64,000 nt of DNA from Gemmatimonadaceae bacterium (GCA_025362035.1 JANYIN010000074.1:104238-168237), one strand, 5' to 3'; numbered from the stretch's first letter, positions 1 through 10,731 are shown. Made by a program: numbers and translations. Notes: generated by a model not told the origin, from the letters alone.

Positions 1-40
1 ACACCACCCCTTTCAGGAAGTAGTTGATGAAACGTGTCAT
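1..40 (-). CDS. 5' end of a minus-strand membrane protein gene (DUF502-like), cut by window edge
   Basis: Reading the minus strand from an ATG at base 40 gives MTRFINYFLKGVV before the window ends. The pattern of aromatic and basic residues, then KG and a hydrophobic run, resembles the start of DUF502-family membrane proteins. Only 13 codons are visible, so family and even coding status are tentative. It would be divergent from the glycosylase gene beginning at 154. Confidence 0.35.
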   Translation of the reverse strand, partial: MTRFINYFLKGVV

Positions 41-141
41 GATGCTCGGCGGCGGTCGGGAGGCGAGTGTTAAGGTATCCGGCGCGAGGGATGCGCGCAG
101 GTATCGGGAGTGGCAGTCTGCGAGTTACAGACGTCAGCACA

Positions 142-147
142 TATCTT
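142..147 (+). promoter_or_regulatory. possible -10 box for a leaderless glycosylase mRNA
   Basis: TATCTT fits TANNNT and ends six bases before the ATG at 154, the spacing expected if transcription begins at or near the start codon. No ribosome-binding site lies between them and no good -35 is visible. This is a positional inference only. Confidence 0.3.
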
Positions 148-153
148 TCACAC

Positions 154-768
154 ATGCCTGCCGCCAATCATCGTCCTGCCCTGGCCCACCTCAACCGCGC
201 GGACCCAATCCTTGCCGGACTCATCAGGCGCATTGGGCCTTACCGGATGGAACTCCGACGGAGCGGCACACACTACGACGCGCTAGTTCGGTCGATTGTG
301 TTTCAGCAGCTCTCGGGAAAGGCAGCGGGCACGATTCACCGCCGCTTCTGCGAGTTGTTTCCTGGCAAGCGGCCGCGCGCCCAGGACGTGGCGAGCAGTA
401 GCGACGACAGGCTTCGATCCGCTGGCCTCTCTCGGCAGAAGCTCGCATACGTGCGAGATCTCTCCGCGCGCGTTGCCGAGGGATCTCTGCCGCTGGCGCA
501 CCTTGGGCGTCTGGCGGACGAGGCGATCATCGAACACTTGGTTCAGGTCAAAGGGATCGGCCGCTGGACGGCGCAGATGTTTCTCATGTTCCGGCTTGGT
601 CGACCGGACGTGCTGCCGGAGTTGGACCTAGGTGTCCAGGCGGCGATTCAGCGCGCATATGGCCTGCGCGTGCGCCCGACGCCACGAGAGGTCGTCCGAA
701 TCGGAACCCCGTGGCATCCTTACGCCTCGGTAGCGAGTTGGTATCTCTGGCGGTCGCTCGAAGAATAG
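154..768 (+). CDS. DNA-3-methyladenine glycosylase II family protein (HhH-GPD)
   Basis: A 204-residue base-excision-repair glycosylase of the AlkA superfamily, expected to remove alkylated purines. The helix-hairpin-helix is VKGIGRWTAQMFLMF near residues 133-147, and the following PELDLG carries the expected catalytic aspartate. IVFQQLSGKAA near residue 50 matches the conserved first helix of the fold. There are no iron-sulfur cysteines, which separates it from the endonuclease III gene at 32850, and it lacks the extra N-terminal domain of E. coli AlkA. The start is the ATG at 154 rather than the ORF-track start at 67, because similarity to the family begins here. No Shine-Dalgarno is visible, but TATCTT lies six bases before the ATG, so a leaderless transcript is possible. 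Confidence 0.85.
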   Translation: MPAANHRPALAHLNRADPILAGLIRRIGPYRMELRRSGTHYDALVRSIVFQQLSGKAAGTIHRRFCELFPGKRPRAQDVASSSDDRLRSAGLSRQKLAYVRDLSARVAEGSLPLAHLGRLADEAIIEHLVQVKGIGRWTAQMFLMFRLGRPDVLPELDLGVQAAIQRAYGLRVRPTPREVVRIGTPWHPYASVASWYLWRSLEE

Positions 769-872
769 GACGGTGACAGCAGATCCCGAAGGCGGAAGCA
801 CATCGATCCTGAAGCCGCAGGCGGCGGTGGCACTCCACGTCACCCCCGTTCCCTCGTTCCCGACCGTCCGAC

Positions 873-2132
873 ATGCTTGTCGTCCGCGACGATTCCGAAA
901 AGATCCGTCAGTACGCGATCATGCGTCGCAGAGCCACCGCGCTCCTGGCGGCGTTCACCGTGCTATTCGCGGTCGCGGCGATTGTCATGCACTTGCGGCC
1001 CGATCTCTCGCCGTTCTGGATGGGTCTGGTGCGCGCGACAGCCGAAGCCGCAATGGTGGGTGGAGTCGCCGACTGGTTTGCCGTCACCGCTCTCTTTCGC
1101 CATCCGCTCGGCATTCCCATTCCGCACACGGCCATCGTGGCGCAACGCAAGGATCGCATTGGTCGGAGTCTGGGCAACTTCGTAGGCAGTAATTTTCTCT
1201 CGCGTGACGTAATCGCGAGGCAGCTGTCGGGACTGCGGCTGGGTGAACGCGCCGCGACCTGGCTGGCGGCGCCGGAACATCGCACGCGCGTCGCCCGCGC
1301 CATCGCGGGCGGAGTGGCACGCGCGGCAGAGTCCATTCCAAGCGAGGAGCTGCAGGTGTCGGTGCACGACACACTCGTCGCGCAGCTGCAGAAGGCACAC
1401 ATCGCTCCGATCCTCGGTGACCTGTTGACTCTCGCCACGACGGACGACCGGCATCACGAGATGCTCAACCGGCTCGTGCATCTCGTGAGCCGAATCGTGG
1501 ACGAGAACAAGGAACTCATCCGCGATCGCATCGCTCGCGAAAGTCCGTGGTGGATGCCAGGCGCCGTCGACGATAAGCTCTACCAGAAGATCGTTGCCGG
1601 AATCGAGCGCACGCTCAACGAAGTCGTCGCCGACGAGCAACATCCGTTGCGCGGGCAATTCGACTTGGCGCTCCGCGGCTTCGTCGAAAAGCTGCATTCG
1701 AGCCCGGAGACTATCGCAAGGACCGAGGCAATTAAGGAGCGGTTGCTGGCGCATCCGGCCATTGCGGAGCTCTCGGGATCGCTGCTGGTGGCGGCGCGGA
1801 ACTCACTGGCGAAATATGCGGGACCCGACGCGCCCTCGCCGGAACCACTGGAGCGCGCAATCGGCGCGATCGCGGAACGCGTGCTGGGGAACGAGGCCTT
1901 GCTACGCGATGTGGATGATGCGGTGGAACGCGTGGTACTCGGTGTGGTGGACCAATACCGACCCGAAGTCGCGGAATTGATAGCCAAAACCGTGGAAGGG
2001 TGGGATGCGACCGATGCGTCCAGGAAGATCGAAGTGCAGGTCGGTCGCGACTTGCAGTTCATTCGCATCAATGGGACACTGGTGGGGGCGCTCGTGGGGT
2101 TGCTGCTCTTTTTCGTCAATCGGTTCGTGTAG
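873..2132 (+). CDS. DUF445 family membrane protein
   Basis: A 419-residue protein with a transmembrane helix at about residues 21-40, another close to the C-terminus (LVGALVGLLLFFV) and a long, mostly helical soluble middle. The conserved DUF445 (YjiN-type) signature GGVADWFAVTALFRHPLG sits at 63-80, followed by IPIPHTAIVAQRKDRIG. The biochemical function of the family is not established. The start could also be the ATG at 921 (MRRRATALL), which lies just before the first helix; neither start has a clear ribosome-binding site. The next gene begins 29 bp downstream on the same strand. Confidence 0.85.
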   Translation: MLVVRDDSEKIRQYAIMRRRATALLAAFTVLFAVAAIVMHLRPDLSPFWMGLVRATAEAAMVGGVADWFAVTALFRHPLGIPIPHTAIVAQRKDRIGRSLGNFVGSNFLSRDVIARQLSGLRLGERAATWLAAPEHRTRVARAIAGGVARAAESIPSEELQVSVHDTLVAQLQKAHIAPILGDLLTLATTDDRHHEMLNRLVHLVSRIVDENKELIRDRIARESPWWMPGAVDDKLYQKIVAGIERTLNEVVADEQHPLRGQFDLALRGFVEKLHSSPETIARTEAIKERLLAHPAIAELSGSLLVAARNSLAKYAGPDAPSPEPLERAIGAIAERVLGNEALLRDVDDAVERVVLGVVDQYRPEVAELIAKTVEGWDATDASRKIEVQVGRDLQFIRINGTLVGALVGLLLFFVNRFV

Positions 2133-2161
2133 TCGCCCGTGACCTCATCGCTTGGAGAATC

Positions 2162-3652
2162 GTGATCAGTCGCCTGGCACTTTGGGCGCTGCTCGCCCCA
2201 ACGGGGCTCGCCGCGCAGGCTCAGCAGGAATACGCCGGCCGGCGGGCCGACCTCGCCGCGCGGCTTCCGGACGGCGTGTTCGTCGCGCTCGGCGGGCGTG
2301 AGCCGGCTCAGGACTACGTGTCCTTTGAGCAGACGCCGTCCTTCTACTATCTCACCGGCTTCAGGGAGCCGGACGCGGCGCTGCTGCTGATCAAGCAGGG
2401 CGGCGCCGTGCGCTCTGCCACAATCTTCGTGCAACCGCGGCAACCGAATCGCGAGGTGTGGACGGGCTCGCGGGTTGGTGTCGACGCCATCGGCACGCTT
2501 ACGGGAATTCGTGGGCGGGCCGCGCATGAATTGCCCCGGGTGCTGGACAGTCTCGCCGCGGCGGGCCTGCCCTTCACGGTGGTGGGCGACCTGAGTCCGC
2601 GCGGGTCGGACGAGGACGGCGCAACCGGCAGCTTGCGTACGTCCGACGAACAACTTTTCGATCAGCTCAGAAGGAAGCACCCAGCATTCAAGCTGACAGC
2701 GGTGAACGATATCGTCGAGCAACTGCGAGGTCGGAAGAGCTCCGCGGAGCTGACCCAGATTCGCAACGCGGTGGACATCACCGTGCGCGCGCAAAAGGAG
2801 GCGATGCCCGCGGTGAAGCCCGGCATCAACGAGTTCGAGATCCAGGCGCTCATCGAGTACACGTTCCGCCGCAACGGCGCGGATCGTCCGTCGTTCTCCA
2901 CGATCGTGGGATCGGGGCCCAACTCCACGACACTGCACTACAACCGTGACGACCGATTCATCGAATCGGGCGACCTGGTGGTCATGGACGTCGGCGCGTC
3001 GTTCAAGGGGTATGCTGCGGACGTTACGCGAACGGTGCCGGCAAGCGGAACCTTCACGTCGCAGCAGCGGGCCGTGTATCAGATCGTTCGCGACGCGCAG
3101 GCGGCGGCGGAGCGACAGGCCACGCTGGGGAACGCCGCACGTTTGATGACCGATTCGTCGAACGCGGTACTGGCGGCGGGGCTCGCGCGCCTGGGCCTGA
3201 TCGAGTCGCCGAACGCGACGTACGATTGCTCGGCGGGTGCGCAGCCACGACCGTGCGCTCAGTTTCGCCTGTATTACATGCACGGGTTGGGGCACGGCAT
3301 CGGACTCGAGGTTCATGATCACGAGCAGTTCTACGATACGGGGCGCATCCAGCCCGGCAGCGCCTTCACGATCGAACCGGGTATCTACGTGCGTGAACAT
3401 CTGCTGGACGAAATTCCGGATACGCCGCGCAATCGCGAATTCGCCTCCAGGGTTCGAAACGCGGTCACGACGTACGGCAACATCGGCGTGCGCATCGAGG
3501 ACGACTACATCGCGACCACTAACGGAGTGGAATGGCTGTCGCAGGGCGCGCCGCGGGAGATCGTCGAGATCGAGGCCCTGATGAAGCAGGGTTCCACAGG
3601 CGTCGCGGCTCGTGACGAGTTTCGCGTCGAGAAGTATCGAATGACGCCCTGA
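2162..3652 (+). CDS. secreted Xaa-Pro aminopeptidase, M24B family
   Basis: A 496-residue metallopeptidase expected to release N-terminal residues before proline. I take the GTG at 2162 as start because it is followed directly by a signal peptide (ISRLALWALLAPTGLAAQA); the track start at 2000 lies inside the upstream DUF445 gene in another frame. An N-terminal AMP_N/creatinase domain (FEQTPSFYYLTGF) precedes the pita-bread catalytic domain. The five metal ligands can all be placed: the aspartates in VVMDVGASF and AADVTRT, His in HGLGHGIGLEVHD, and the glutamates in FTIEPGIY and VRIEDDY. Export is predicted, which differs from the cytoplasmic E. coli PepP. The next gene starts 3 bases after the stop. 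Confidence 0.9.
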   Translation: MISRLALWALLAPTGLAAQAQQEYAGRRADLAARLPDGVFVALGGREPAQDYVSFEQTPSFYYLTGFREPDAALLLIKQGGAVRSATIFVQPRQPNREVWTGSRVGVDAIGTLTGIRGRAAHELPRVLDSLAAAGLPFTVVGDLSPRGSDEDGATGSLRTSDEQLFDQLRRKHPAFKLTAVNDIVEQLRGRKSSAELTQIRNAVDITVRAQKEAMPAVKPGINEFEIQALIEYTFRRNGADRPSFSTIVGSGPNSTTLHYNRDDRFIESGDLVVMDVGASFKGYAADVTRTVPASGTFTSQQRAVYQIVRDAQAAAERQATLGNAARLMTDSSNAVLAAGLARLGLIESPNATYDCSAGAQPRPCAQFRLYYMHGLGHGIGLEVHDHEQFYDTGRIQPGSAFTIEPGIYVREHLLDEIPDTPRNREFASRVRNAVTTYGNIGVRIEDDYIATTNGVEWLSQGAPREIVEIEALMKQGSTGVAARDEFRVEKYRMTP

Positions 3653-3655
3653 GGC

Positions 3656-5644
3656 GTGCGTCTCCACGGGTTCCGACGATGGAGCGCGGCCATCCCGACA
3701 GGCGCCGCGTTGCTGCTGTCCGTATTCGGCCTGTACCCGCTTGCTAATCGCCTGAGCGACGGGGACGCGGCGCAGTGGTACCCCCACGCACTCGCCTTTT
3801 GGTTCGTGTTCGGCGGGCTCCTGCTGGTGGTGCTAGTGGCGCTCTCGCGCTGGTTGCCACGACGAATGGACACGCTCTGGCGCGCGGCGAGCGCGAGTGT
3901 GCTCCGGATGCCCACCTCGGCGTTCCTTGGCGCCGTGGCGCTCTTCACGTTCGTCGCGGCTGCCGCCATCGCGACGATCTGTTTCGGGCGCCAGCCGCAC
4001 AACGCGGACGAGGTGGCCCAACTCTTCCACGCGAAGATCCTGCTCAGCGGGCGACTCGCGTTGCCACCCGATCCGAATCCCGAGTTCTTCGGGATGGACA
4101 ACATGATCGACGTGGGCAAGTGGTATTCGCAGTTCCCGGTGGGAGGCCCCGCGCTGCTCGCATTGGGGGTCGCGCTCGACGCCGCGTGGCTACTCAATCC
4201 GCTGCTGCTGGCGCTGACCGTCGTCTCGTTGCACGAGTTCGCGCGGCGAGCCTATGGCGAAGCGGTGGCACGCGCGGCCGCACTTCTGCTGGCTCTCTGC
4301 CCCTTCGCCCTATTCATGGCCGCCAGCTTCATGAATCACATGCCGGTGCTCTGGCTGGCAAGCGTGTCCATGGCGCAAGTGGCGGCCTGGACGGACGCGG
4401 AGCGGCCACGCGATTCGTTTCGAACGGCGGCCACGATTGGACTCGCGCTCGGCGCAGCGTTCACGATCCGACCGCTGGATGCGATCGTGGTCGCAGCGGT
4501 GATCGGTGGCATGCAACTCACGCAGATGAGAAGAAATAAGGCGCGCGTCGGGTCGATCGTGTGCGAAGTCGTTGCGGGGTTGATACCGCTTGCGGCGTTG
4601 TTTTCCGTGAATATGCGGACCACCGGCGCCCCGCTTCGTCTCGGGTACGAGGTGCTCTACGGCAACGCGCACCAACTCGGCTTCCATGTGGATCCCTATG
4701 GAACGCTGCACTCACCCCTGCGCGCGCTCGTTTTCGCTTCGAAGTACCTGTTGGAGCTCAACCTCTTCGCGTTCGAGTGGCCGCTGCCCGCGATGGCGAT
4801 CGTCATCGCCGGCCTGCTTGCACTCCGGGCACCCACAAAGTGGGACTACTTCCTCATCGCGTTGCTCGTAGCGCAGGTGGTGGCATACGCACTCTACTGG
4901 CACGACGGAAGCTTCCGCGGGCCCCGCTTTCTGTTCACCGCGCTGCCCGCCGTCGTCATCTTCGCCGCGCGGGCGCCTTTCGCCGTTGCCGACGTCACCC
5001 GAGGTGTTACCCGTCGCGTAGTACTCTTTGCACTGCCCGTCTGCGTGCTGTTCGCCTGGCTGGCGTACGGCTTCAGTGACAGTGTGCCCGGAAGGATCCG
5101 GATGTATCGGCGCGCATCGCCGGTTGGTCGTGTGGATGCCGTGACGCTCGCGAGAGATGCAAGCCTTCACCACGCCCTGGTCTTTGTGAATGAGGGACGC
5201 GAAGCCCGGAACCTCCACTACCTGTGGACTCTCGGGCTCGGTCGTGGAGACGCGGCGCGGGTGATGGTATCTGCGTCATCGTGCGCGGTCCGGCTGTCGA
5301 TCGACGATGAAGAGAAGCTCACGACAGTCAGGGCCGCCGGCCGGCTCGCGCGGTTGGTGCGCGGCGCGCTCGCCCACGATCAATCGTCGTCCAGTGCGAT
5401 TCCCGAGCTTTGCGCCGCGGATGACCGCCTGGACGAAAAGGGGTCCGCATCCTACGCTCCGTTCTTCCCCGCCAATTCCATCGACGCGAACGGAAGGATT
5501 GGCGGGGACGTGGTGTATGTCCTCGAGCTCGGAGCGCACGACGAAGTGCTACGTGCGCGCTTCGGCGACCGTCGCTGGTACCGGTTCGGGCAATTGCGAG
5601 CCCGGGGCGATTCGCTACCGACCCTCATGCCCTACAAGCCATAG
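3656..5644 (+). CDS. polytopic membrane protein, probable GT-C-fold glycosyltransferase
   Basis: A 662-residue protein with about a dozen hydrophobic helices and a soluble C-terminal part of roughly 160 residues. Before the second long loop stands HNADEVAQLFHA (near residue 115), an acidic pair in the position used by lipid-phosphate-sugar-dependent GT-C enzymes, followed by WYSQFPVGGPALLALG, which resembles the tyrosine/proline/glycine loop of the same superfamily. The start is the GTG at 3656, three bases after the M24 stop, so the two are probably co-transcribed. Substrate and donor cannot be read from the sequence. It converges on another GT-C-type gene at 5676. Confidence 0.65.
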   Translation: MRLHGFRRWSAAIPTGAALLLSVFGLYPLANRLSDGDAAQWYPHALAFWFVFGGLLLVVLVALSRWLPRRMDTLWRAASASVLRMPTSAFLGAVALFTFVAAAAIATICFGRQPHNADEVAQLFHAKILLSGRLALPPDPNPEFFGMDNMIDVGKWYSQFPVGGPALLALGVALDAAWLLNPLLLALTVVSLHEFARRAYGEAVARAAALLLALCPFALFMAASFMNHMPVLWLASVSMAQVAAWTDAERPRDSFRTAATIGLALGAAFTIRPLDAIVVAAVIGGMQLTQMRRNKARVGSIVCEVVAGLIPLAALFSVNMRTTGAPLRLGYEVLYGNAHQLGFHVDPYGTLHSPLRALVFASKYLLELNLFAFEWPLPAMAIVIAGLLALRAPTKWDYFLIALLVAQVVAYALYWHDGSFRGPRFLFTALPAVVIFAARAPFAVADVTRGVTRRVVLFALPVCVLFAWLAYGFSDSVPGRIRMYRRASPVGRVDAVTLARDASLHHALVFVNEGREARNLHYLWTLGLGRGDAARVMVSASSCAVRLSIDDEEKLTTVRAAGRLARLVRGALAHDQSSSSAIPELCAADDRLDEKGSASYAPFFPANSIDANGRIGGDVVYVLELGAHDEVLRARFGDRRWYRFGQLRARGDSLPTLMPYKP

Positions 5645-5675
5645 GCGGCGGCGCTCATTCCGGGACGATGGGCTG

Positions 5676-7133
5676 TCAGTGCAGCGGGCGACCGCCCGCC
5701 AATTGTCTGCGGCTCGCCTCCCACAGTTCGCCATCGGGATACCGCGCGATGAGTGTCGGCTCCGCGAACTGCGCAGGATCGATGATGTGCCTGGCGAGCG
5801 CCCACGCGAGCGTCTGACCCTGGCGTGGATCGAGGACCAAAAACGCTCTCCGCGACGAGTACAGCGGGACGGTCAGCATGGCCGTATCCGCTCCGGCGCG
5901 AGGAAAGTAGTACAGCAGGGGGCCGAAGGTTGGAATCAACGCGAGCACGCGATCGCCGGCGCGAAGCCTCGGGCTAAGGATCGCCGTCATGTCCCGGGCA
6001 GACCGAAACGTGCCCGTATCATCTGACTGTTCAGCAGCATGCGTCGTGGCCGCCACCACGAGTGTAATCGTCGCCACGGCGAGCGGCATCCACTTATCGC
6101 GCGGAACGTCGCGGGAGGCGAACCGTGGCAGGCAGCGAAGCACGCCTCGCGCGACGGCGATGAGGAAGAGTGGCAGGAGAAACAACCAGACGCGCACGAA
6201 CGGCGCGCGATGGGTCGCCATGAGAAGCGCACCGCACCAGATTGCCGCGGCGGCCACGAGCGAAGGACGATCATCGGGCGCGCGCCTACGAACGCCAATC
6301 AGCGCGAGAAACGCGACGCCGGCCGTGCTCCACCACGGCAGCGGACTGACCCAGCTGGCGAGAGTGCTGACCACCATTCTCGGTAGCGCGGCCGCGAACT
6401 TGGGCCATGGACTGGGCTCCACGAACTTGTTGCCGGCAAGCGCATGAAGTCCGGCGGTTGCAACGATTGGAAGATAGAGGAGACCGGCCAGGATACCGGC
6501 GCTCAGACTTGCAGCCGCGAGCGCGGCCAGGAATCGCGGGCGGCGCATCCGGTCCATCGGTCGCGACGCCAACGCGAGCCACACGACGACGACGCCGAGA
6601 GGATACAACATCACGGGGATCGTGTAGAGTCCCGCCGCCGCAGTGAGCGAGAACATCGTCCATTTGCCGAGCGCGGCGCTGAGGCGGAGTTCGTCGGCCA
6701 CGAGCAACAGCACGAGGAAGAGTGCGACGACGAGCGAGTAACCGCGCGCGTTAGTCGCGTAGAGAACGAGTTGCGTGGCGCCCACGCTCAGCGCAGCCGC
6801 CAGCATCGCGCTCTTCTCGTCCGCGAAGCGCCTCCCTACCGCCCACGTGAGCGGCACGATGGCCACCCCGGCGATGAACGCGGGAAGTCGCAACGCCCAG
6901 GGCGCATAGTCGACCCCCTGCGCCAACAGCTTGGCGAGCAACGAATAGAAAACGTGATTGTTCGGCTGCTGATACGATGCGACGATGCTGCCCCATGGTC
7001 GGCCGACATAATACGCCCACGAGATGGATTCGTCGAAGCGCATCGGCTGGCCGATGGCGAACAACCGGCACGCGGCGCCGAGGAGGGTGATGCCGAGGAT
7101 CGTCGGGACTTGCCGCGACCGCTGGTCGGGCAC
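5676..7133 (-). CDS. GT-C/GT39-type membrane glycosyltransferase
   Basis: A 485-residue protein with about ten transmembrane helices. The first extracytoplasmic loop carries QPMRFDESISW with the Asp-Glu pair at 34-35, the hallmark of ArnT/PMT-like enzymes that use polyprenyl-phosphate sugars. QPNNHVFYSLLAKL and LRLPAFIAGV follow as in GT39/GT83 relatives. The GTG start at 7133 is separated by one base from the thiolase stop, so translation is likely coupled to fadA even though the functions differ. Acceptor and sugar are unknown; protein or lipid glycosylation are both possible. Confidence 0.75.
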   Translation of the reverse strand: MPDQRSRQVPTILGITLLGAACRLFAIGQPMRFDESISWAYYVGRPWGSIVASYQQPNNHVFYSLLAKLLAQGVDYAPWALRLPAFIAGVAIVPLTWAVGRRFADEKSAMLAAALSVGATQLVLYATNARGYSLVVALFLVLLLVADELRLSAALGKWTMFSLTAAAGLYTIPVMLYPLGVVVVWLALASRPMDRMRRPRFLAALAAASLSAGILAGLLYLPIVATAGLHALAGNKFVEPSPWPKFAAALPRMVVSTLASWVSPLPWWSTAGVAFLALIGVRRRAPDDRPSLVAAAAIWCGALLMATHRAPFVRVWLFLLPLFLIAVARGVLRCLPRFASRDVPRDKWMPLAVATITLVVAATTHAAEQSDDTGTFRSARDMTAILSPRLRAGDRVLALIPTFGPLLYYFPRAGADTAMLTVPLYSSRRAFLVLDPRQGQTLAWALARHIIDPAQFAEPTLIARYPDGELWEASRRQLAGGRPLH

Positions 7134-7134
7134 G

Positions 7135-8313
7135 CTAAGCCGAGTACACCTCGAAGACCCCTGCCGCTCCCATGCCTCCGCCGATGCACATGGTGACTAG
7201 TCCGTATCCGCCGCCACGTCGTGCAAGTTCGTGCACGAGTTGGGTGGTGAGCTTCGCGCCAGTGGCGCCGAGCGGATGACCGAGCGCGATGGCGCCGCCG
7301 TTCACATTGACCTTGTCTTCCGGCATTTCCAGTTCACGCATCACGGCGACGACTTGGGCCGCGAACGCTTCGTTGAACTCGATGAGATCGATGTCGGACA
7401 TCGCCAGGCCCGCGCGCGCAAGTGCCTTCGGCACCGCCTTGACCGGGCCGACGCCCATGATGTCGGGATCAACGCCGGCAACGGCGAAGCTGACGAAGCG
7501 CGCCAGCGGCTTGAGGCCGAGCGCATCCGCACGTGACCGTCGCATGAGCAGCACCGCCGCCGCACCATCGGAGAAGGGGCTCGCGTTGCCGGCAGTGACG
7601 GTGCCGGTCGCCTTGTAGGCCGGCCGAAGCTTGGCGAGACCCTCGGCGCTGGTGTCCGCGCGAACGAGTTCGTCCTTGGCAAACTCCCCTTGATGCACTT
7701 GCTTCTCCGTGCCGTTCCACGTGACGCGCTGCACCGGCACCGGCACGATCTGCGAGTCGAACGCGCCGGTGGCGATCGCCGCCGCCGCCCTCTGCTGGCT
7801 GCGCAGCGCCCAGGCATCCTGTTCCGCGCGGCTCACCTTCCAGCGTTCGGCCACGCGTTCCGCCGTGAAGCCCATGCCGATGTACGACTCCATCGCGTCG
7901 AGATCCAGACGGGCATGATAGCCCGACATCGGCACCTGGCTCATCATCTCGATGCCGCCGCTGAGTACGACGTCCGCCATGCCGCTCATGATCTGCATCG
8001 CGCCATCGGCGATCGTCTGCAGTCCCGAGGAGCAGAACCGGTTGATCGTCTGGGCCGGCACCTCCACCGGGAAGCCGGCGCGCAGCGCGCTCAATCGGGC
8101 GACGTTCAGCCCTTGCGACGCTTCCGGCATCGCGCAACCCCAGGCCACGTCGTCGATGATGGCAGCGTCGATGCCCGCGCGCGCCACCGCCTGCTTCATC
8201 AGGAGCGCACTCAGCTCGACCGGGTGCGTGGTCGCCAGGGCACCGTCTTTCTTGCCTTTCGCCACGGCGGACCGCACCGCCGTAACGAGCACCGCCTCGT
8301 TCTTGTCAGTCAT
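7135..8313 (-). CDS. fadA: acetyl-CoA C-acyltransferase (3-ketoacyl-CoA thiolase)
   Basis: A 392-residue thiolase catalysing the last step of beta-oxidation, thiolytic cleavage of 3-ketoacyl-CoA. The nucleophilic cysteine is in [10 protein letters not shown] (Cys94), the His in [15 protein letters not shown] (His346) and the second cysteine in [10 protein letters not shown] (Cys376). Full family length. The ATG is preceded by AGGAGATC, a strong Shine-Dalgarno, lying eight bases after the stop of the hydratase/dehydrogenase gene, so the pair forms a FadN-FadA operon. A biosynthetic acetoacetyl-CoA thiolase is less likely given this partner. Confidence 0.92.
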   Translation of the reverse strand: MTDKNEAVLVTAVRSAVAKGKKDGALATTHPVELSALLMKQAVARAGIDAAIIDDVAWGCAMPEASQGLNVARLSALRAGFPVEVPAQTINRFCSSGLQTIADGAMQIMSGMADVVLSGGIEMMSQVPMSGYHARLDLDAMESYIGMGFTAERVAERWKVSRAEQDAWALRSQQRAAAAIATGAFDSQIVPVPVQRVTWNGTEKQVHQGEFAKDELVRADTSAEGLAKLRPAYKATGTVTAGNASPFSDGAAAVLLMRRSRADALGLKPLARFVSFAVAGVDPDIMGVGPVKAVPKALARAGLAMSDIDLIEFNEAFAAQVVAVMRELEMPEDKVNVNGGAIALGHPLGATGAKLTTQLVHELARRGGGYGLVTMCIGGGMGAAGVFEVYSA

Positions 8314-8321
8314 GATCTCCT

Positions 8322-10640
8322 CTAGTTGCGAAGCGGCTTGCCGGTCTTGAGCGTGTACGCGATGCGCTCCTGCGTCTCCTTCGTTCCGAGCAACCGAAGA
8401 AAGGCTTCGCGCTCGAGGTCGAGGATGTCCTGCTCGGTCACGGTACGCGCCGGCCCGTCGCCCCCGCAGAGCACGTACGCGAGCTCCTTTGCGATACGCA
8501 CTTCGTGATCGGTGATCGCGCCTCCTTCACGCATGGCCCAGCCGGCGTACAGCAGATTGCCCAAGCCTTCCTTTCCGATTGCCGTGATCGTGCGAGGCGC
8601 TGGCGCGATGTAGTCGTCCGCAAGATCGAGCACGCGCGCCTTTGCGTCGGCGATGAGCCGATCGCGATTCATCGAGATGCGGTCGGCCGCGGGACGGAGG
8701 AAGCCAAGATTTCTCGCCTCGAGCGCGCTGGTGCTTGTTGTCGCCATCGCGATGAGCCTGAAGGCTCGCTTTGCGGCTTCAAACGGATCAGCCTCCTCGA
8801 ACGGCTCGAGAGCCTGCGTAAAACGGAACAGCAACTCCTTGGTTCCGCCGCCCGCAGGAATCAATCCGACGCCGGCTTCGACGAGTCCCATGTACAGCTC
8901 GGCATGTGCTTGAATACGGTCGCAATGCAGCGCGTACTCGCAGCCGCCGCCGAGCGTCAGCCCGAACGGGGCCGCGACCACGGGAAATGGCGCGTACCGG
9001 ACGAGCTGCGCCCCTTCCTGGAAGTAGCGCACCATGGCGTCGAGTCCCTTCCAATCGCCAGCCTGCACTTGCGCGACCACCGCCGCGAGGTCGGCTCCCG
9101 CGCTGTACGCACGCGGGTCGTCGTTGCCGATCACCAGCCCGACATACTTGCCTGATGCGATGCATGCGAGTCCCGAGCGCAGCATCGCGAGCACGCCGGC
9201 TCCCATCGTGTTCATCTTGCTGCGCGCTTCGAGCAGCAGCACGCCGTGGCCGAGATCGAGGAGGTTCGCGTCCGCCGACCCTTCCACAAAGCAGGTTTTG
9301 CGTCCCCGCACTTCGCTAAGCAGTATCCGTCCGGGAATCGGGGGCACCGGGGAGTACAGCGCCTTCTCGGTCAGCACCGACCAGCCCCCGTCGTGCGCGT
9401 GATAGAAGGCACCGCCCTTGGCGTCCGCCAGCAGCTGCGGCACGTCGAGCTGGAGCCGCGCGAATCCTTCGCGGAGGGCGTCGTGACCGAACGTGTCCAT
9501 CTGCTGGAACGGCCCGGCTTCCCAGGCGTATCCCCATTCGATCGCGCGGTCCACGGAGACGAGATCGTACGCGATTGTCGGCGTAGTCTTCAGCGTGTAG
9601 TGCGACATGCGCACCAGGTAGTTGCGCACGAACTCGCCGTATTTCCCTGGCAGCTTCGCCGCCATCGGAAGTCGCTGCTCGAGCGGCAATCTTGCGAGTG
9701 CCGAGAGCGCCGGATCGCCCACCTTGCTCTGCGGAGCGTACACGAGCGTCTTCCAGTCCAGCGTGAAGATGTCCTTGCCGGCCTTCTTGTAGAAGCCGGC
9801 GCCGGTCTTGTCACCGAGTCTACCGCTTTCCGCCAACGCCGTGACCCACTCGGGCATGCGGAAGTCTTCGCCGGTGCTGGCGCTCAGTCCCTTCGAGACA
9901 TGGAGCAAGACGTCCAGGCCGGTGATGTCGGCAGTGCGGAACGTGGCGCTCTTCGCGCGGCCAAGCAGGGTACCGGTGAGCGCGTCCACCTCGTCGATCG
10001 TGAGGTCCGACTCCATCAACCCTTTCATCGCGGCGATCATACCGTACACGCCAAGCCTGTTCGCCACGAAGCCGGGAACGTCCTTGGCGATGACCACGCC
10101 CTTACCGAGCGCGACTTCACTGAAGTGTCGAGTCGCCGCCAGCACCTCCGTTGTCGTGTCCGGCGTAGGGATGATCTCGAGGAGATGCAGATATCGCGGC
10201 GGATTGAAGAAGTGCATGCCGAGGAAGTGGCGCTTGAACCGTTCGCTGCGCCCATGGGCGAGCACCTTCATGGGAATCCCCGAAGTATTCGAAGCGACGA
10301 TCGTCGTCTCGTTGAGCAGGGGCTCGAGTCGCTCGTACAGCGCCTGCTTGGGCGCCGGTTGCTCGACGATGGCCTCCAGAATCAGATCGCAATCCCCCAG
10401 TAGCGGGAGCGAGTCGTCGAGATTGCCAATGGTGATCAGTGACGCGCGCGCAGAATCCATGAACGCCGCGGGCCGCGCTTTTCTGACGCGTTCCAAGCCC
10501 GCCCTGGCCGGTCCGTTCCTGTCACCGTCGCCGCCCGCGATGTCCAAAAGGATGACGGGGATACCGGCTGATGCCGCGAGGGCAGCAATGCCGCTTCCCA
10601 TGGTGCCGGCACCGATTACGCCGAGCTTGCTGATGCGCAT
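8322..10640 (-). CDS. fadN: 3-hydroxyacyl-CoA dehydrogenase / enoyl-CoA hydratase, FadN-type
   Basis: A 772-residue bifunctional beta-oxidation enzyme with dehydrogenase domains first and hydratase domain last, the order in Bacillus FadN/YusL and opposite to E. coli FadB. The Rossmann loop [11 protein letters not shown] is at residues 7-17, 3HCDH segments follow ([27 protein letters not shown]), and the C-terminal crotonase region has [22 protein letters not shown] and [18 protein letters not shown] with the expected glutamates. I reject the 835-residue track start: its first 63 residues are unlike the family and precede the true nucleotide-binding strand, so the ATG at 10640 is used. It is followed eight bases later by fadA. 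Confidence 0.92.
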   Translation of the reverse strand: MRISKLGVIGAGTMGSGIAALAASAGIPVILLDIAGGDGDRNGPARAGLERVRKARPAAFMDSARASLITIGNLDDSLPLLGDCDLILEAIVEQPAPKQALYERLEPLLNETTIVASNTSGIPMKVLAHGRSERFKRHFLGMHFFNPPRYLHLLEIIPTPDTTTEVLAATRHFSEVALGKGVVIAKDVPGFVANRLGVYGMIAAMKGLMESDLTIDEVDALTGTLLGRAKSATFRTADITGLDVLLHVSKGLSASTGEDFRMPEWVTALAESGRLGDKTGAGFYKKAGKDIFTLDWKTLVYAPQSKVGDPALSALARLPLEQRLPMAAKLPGKYGEFVRNYLVRMSHYTLKTTPTIAYDLVSVDRAIEWGYAWEAGPFQQMDTFGHDALREGFARLQLDVPQLLADAKGGAFYHAHDGGWSVLTEKALYSPVPPIPGRILLSEVRGRKTCFVEGSADANLLDLGHGVLLLEARSKMNTMGAGVLAMLRSGLACIASGKYVGLVIGNDDPRAYSAGADLAAVVAQVQAGDWKGLDAMVRYFQEGAQLVRYAPFPVVAAPFGLTLGGGCEYALHCDRIQAHAELYMGLVEAGVGLIPAGGGTKELLFRFTQALEPFEEADPFEAAKRAFRLIAMATTSTSALEARNLGFLRPAADRISMNRDRLIADAKARVLDLADDYIAPAPRTITAIGKEGLGNLLYAGWAMREGGAITDHEVRIAKELAYVLCGGDGPARTVTEQDILDLEREAFLRLLGTKETQERIAYTLKTGKPLRN

Positions 10641-10731
10641 TGGTCGAGATCTTGGCGAGGGAGAAACAACATTCCGGCGACGAACGTGATACGCGCGGAA
10701 GCTAGCGGCTTGGCAGAGTGTGGGTGAGCGC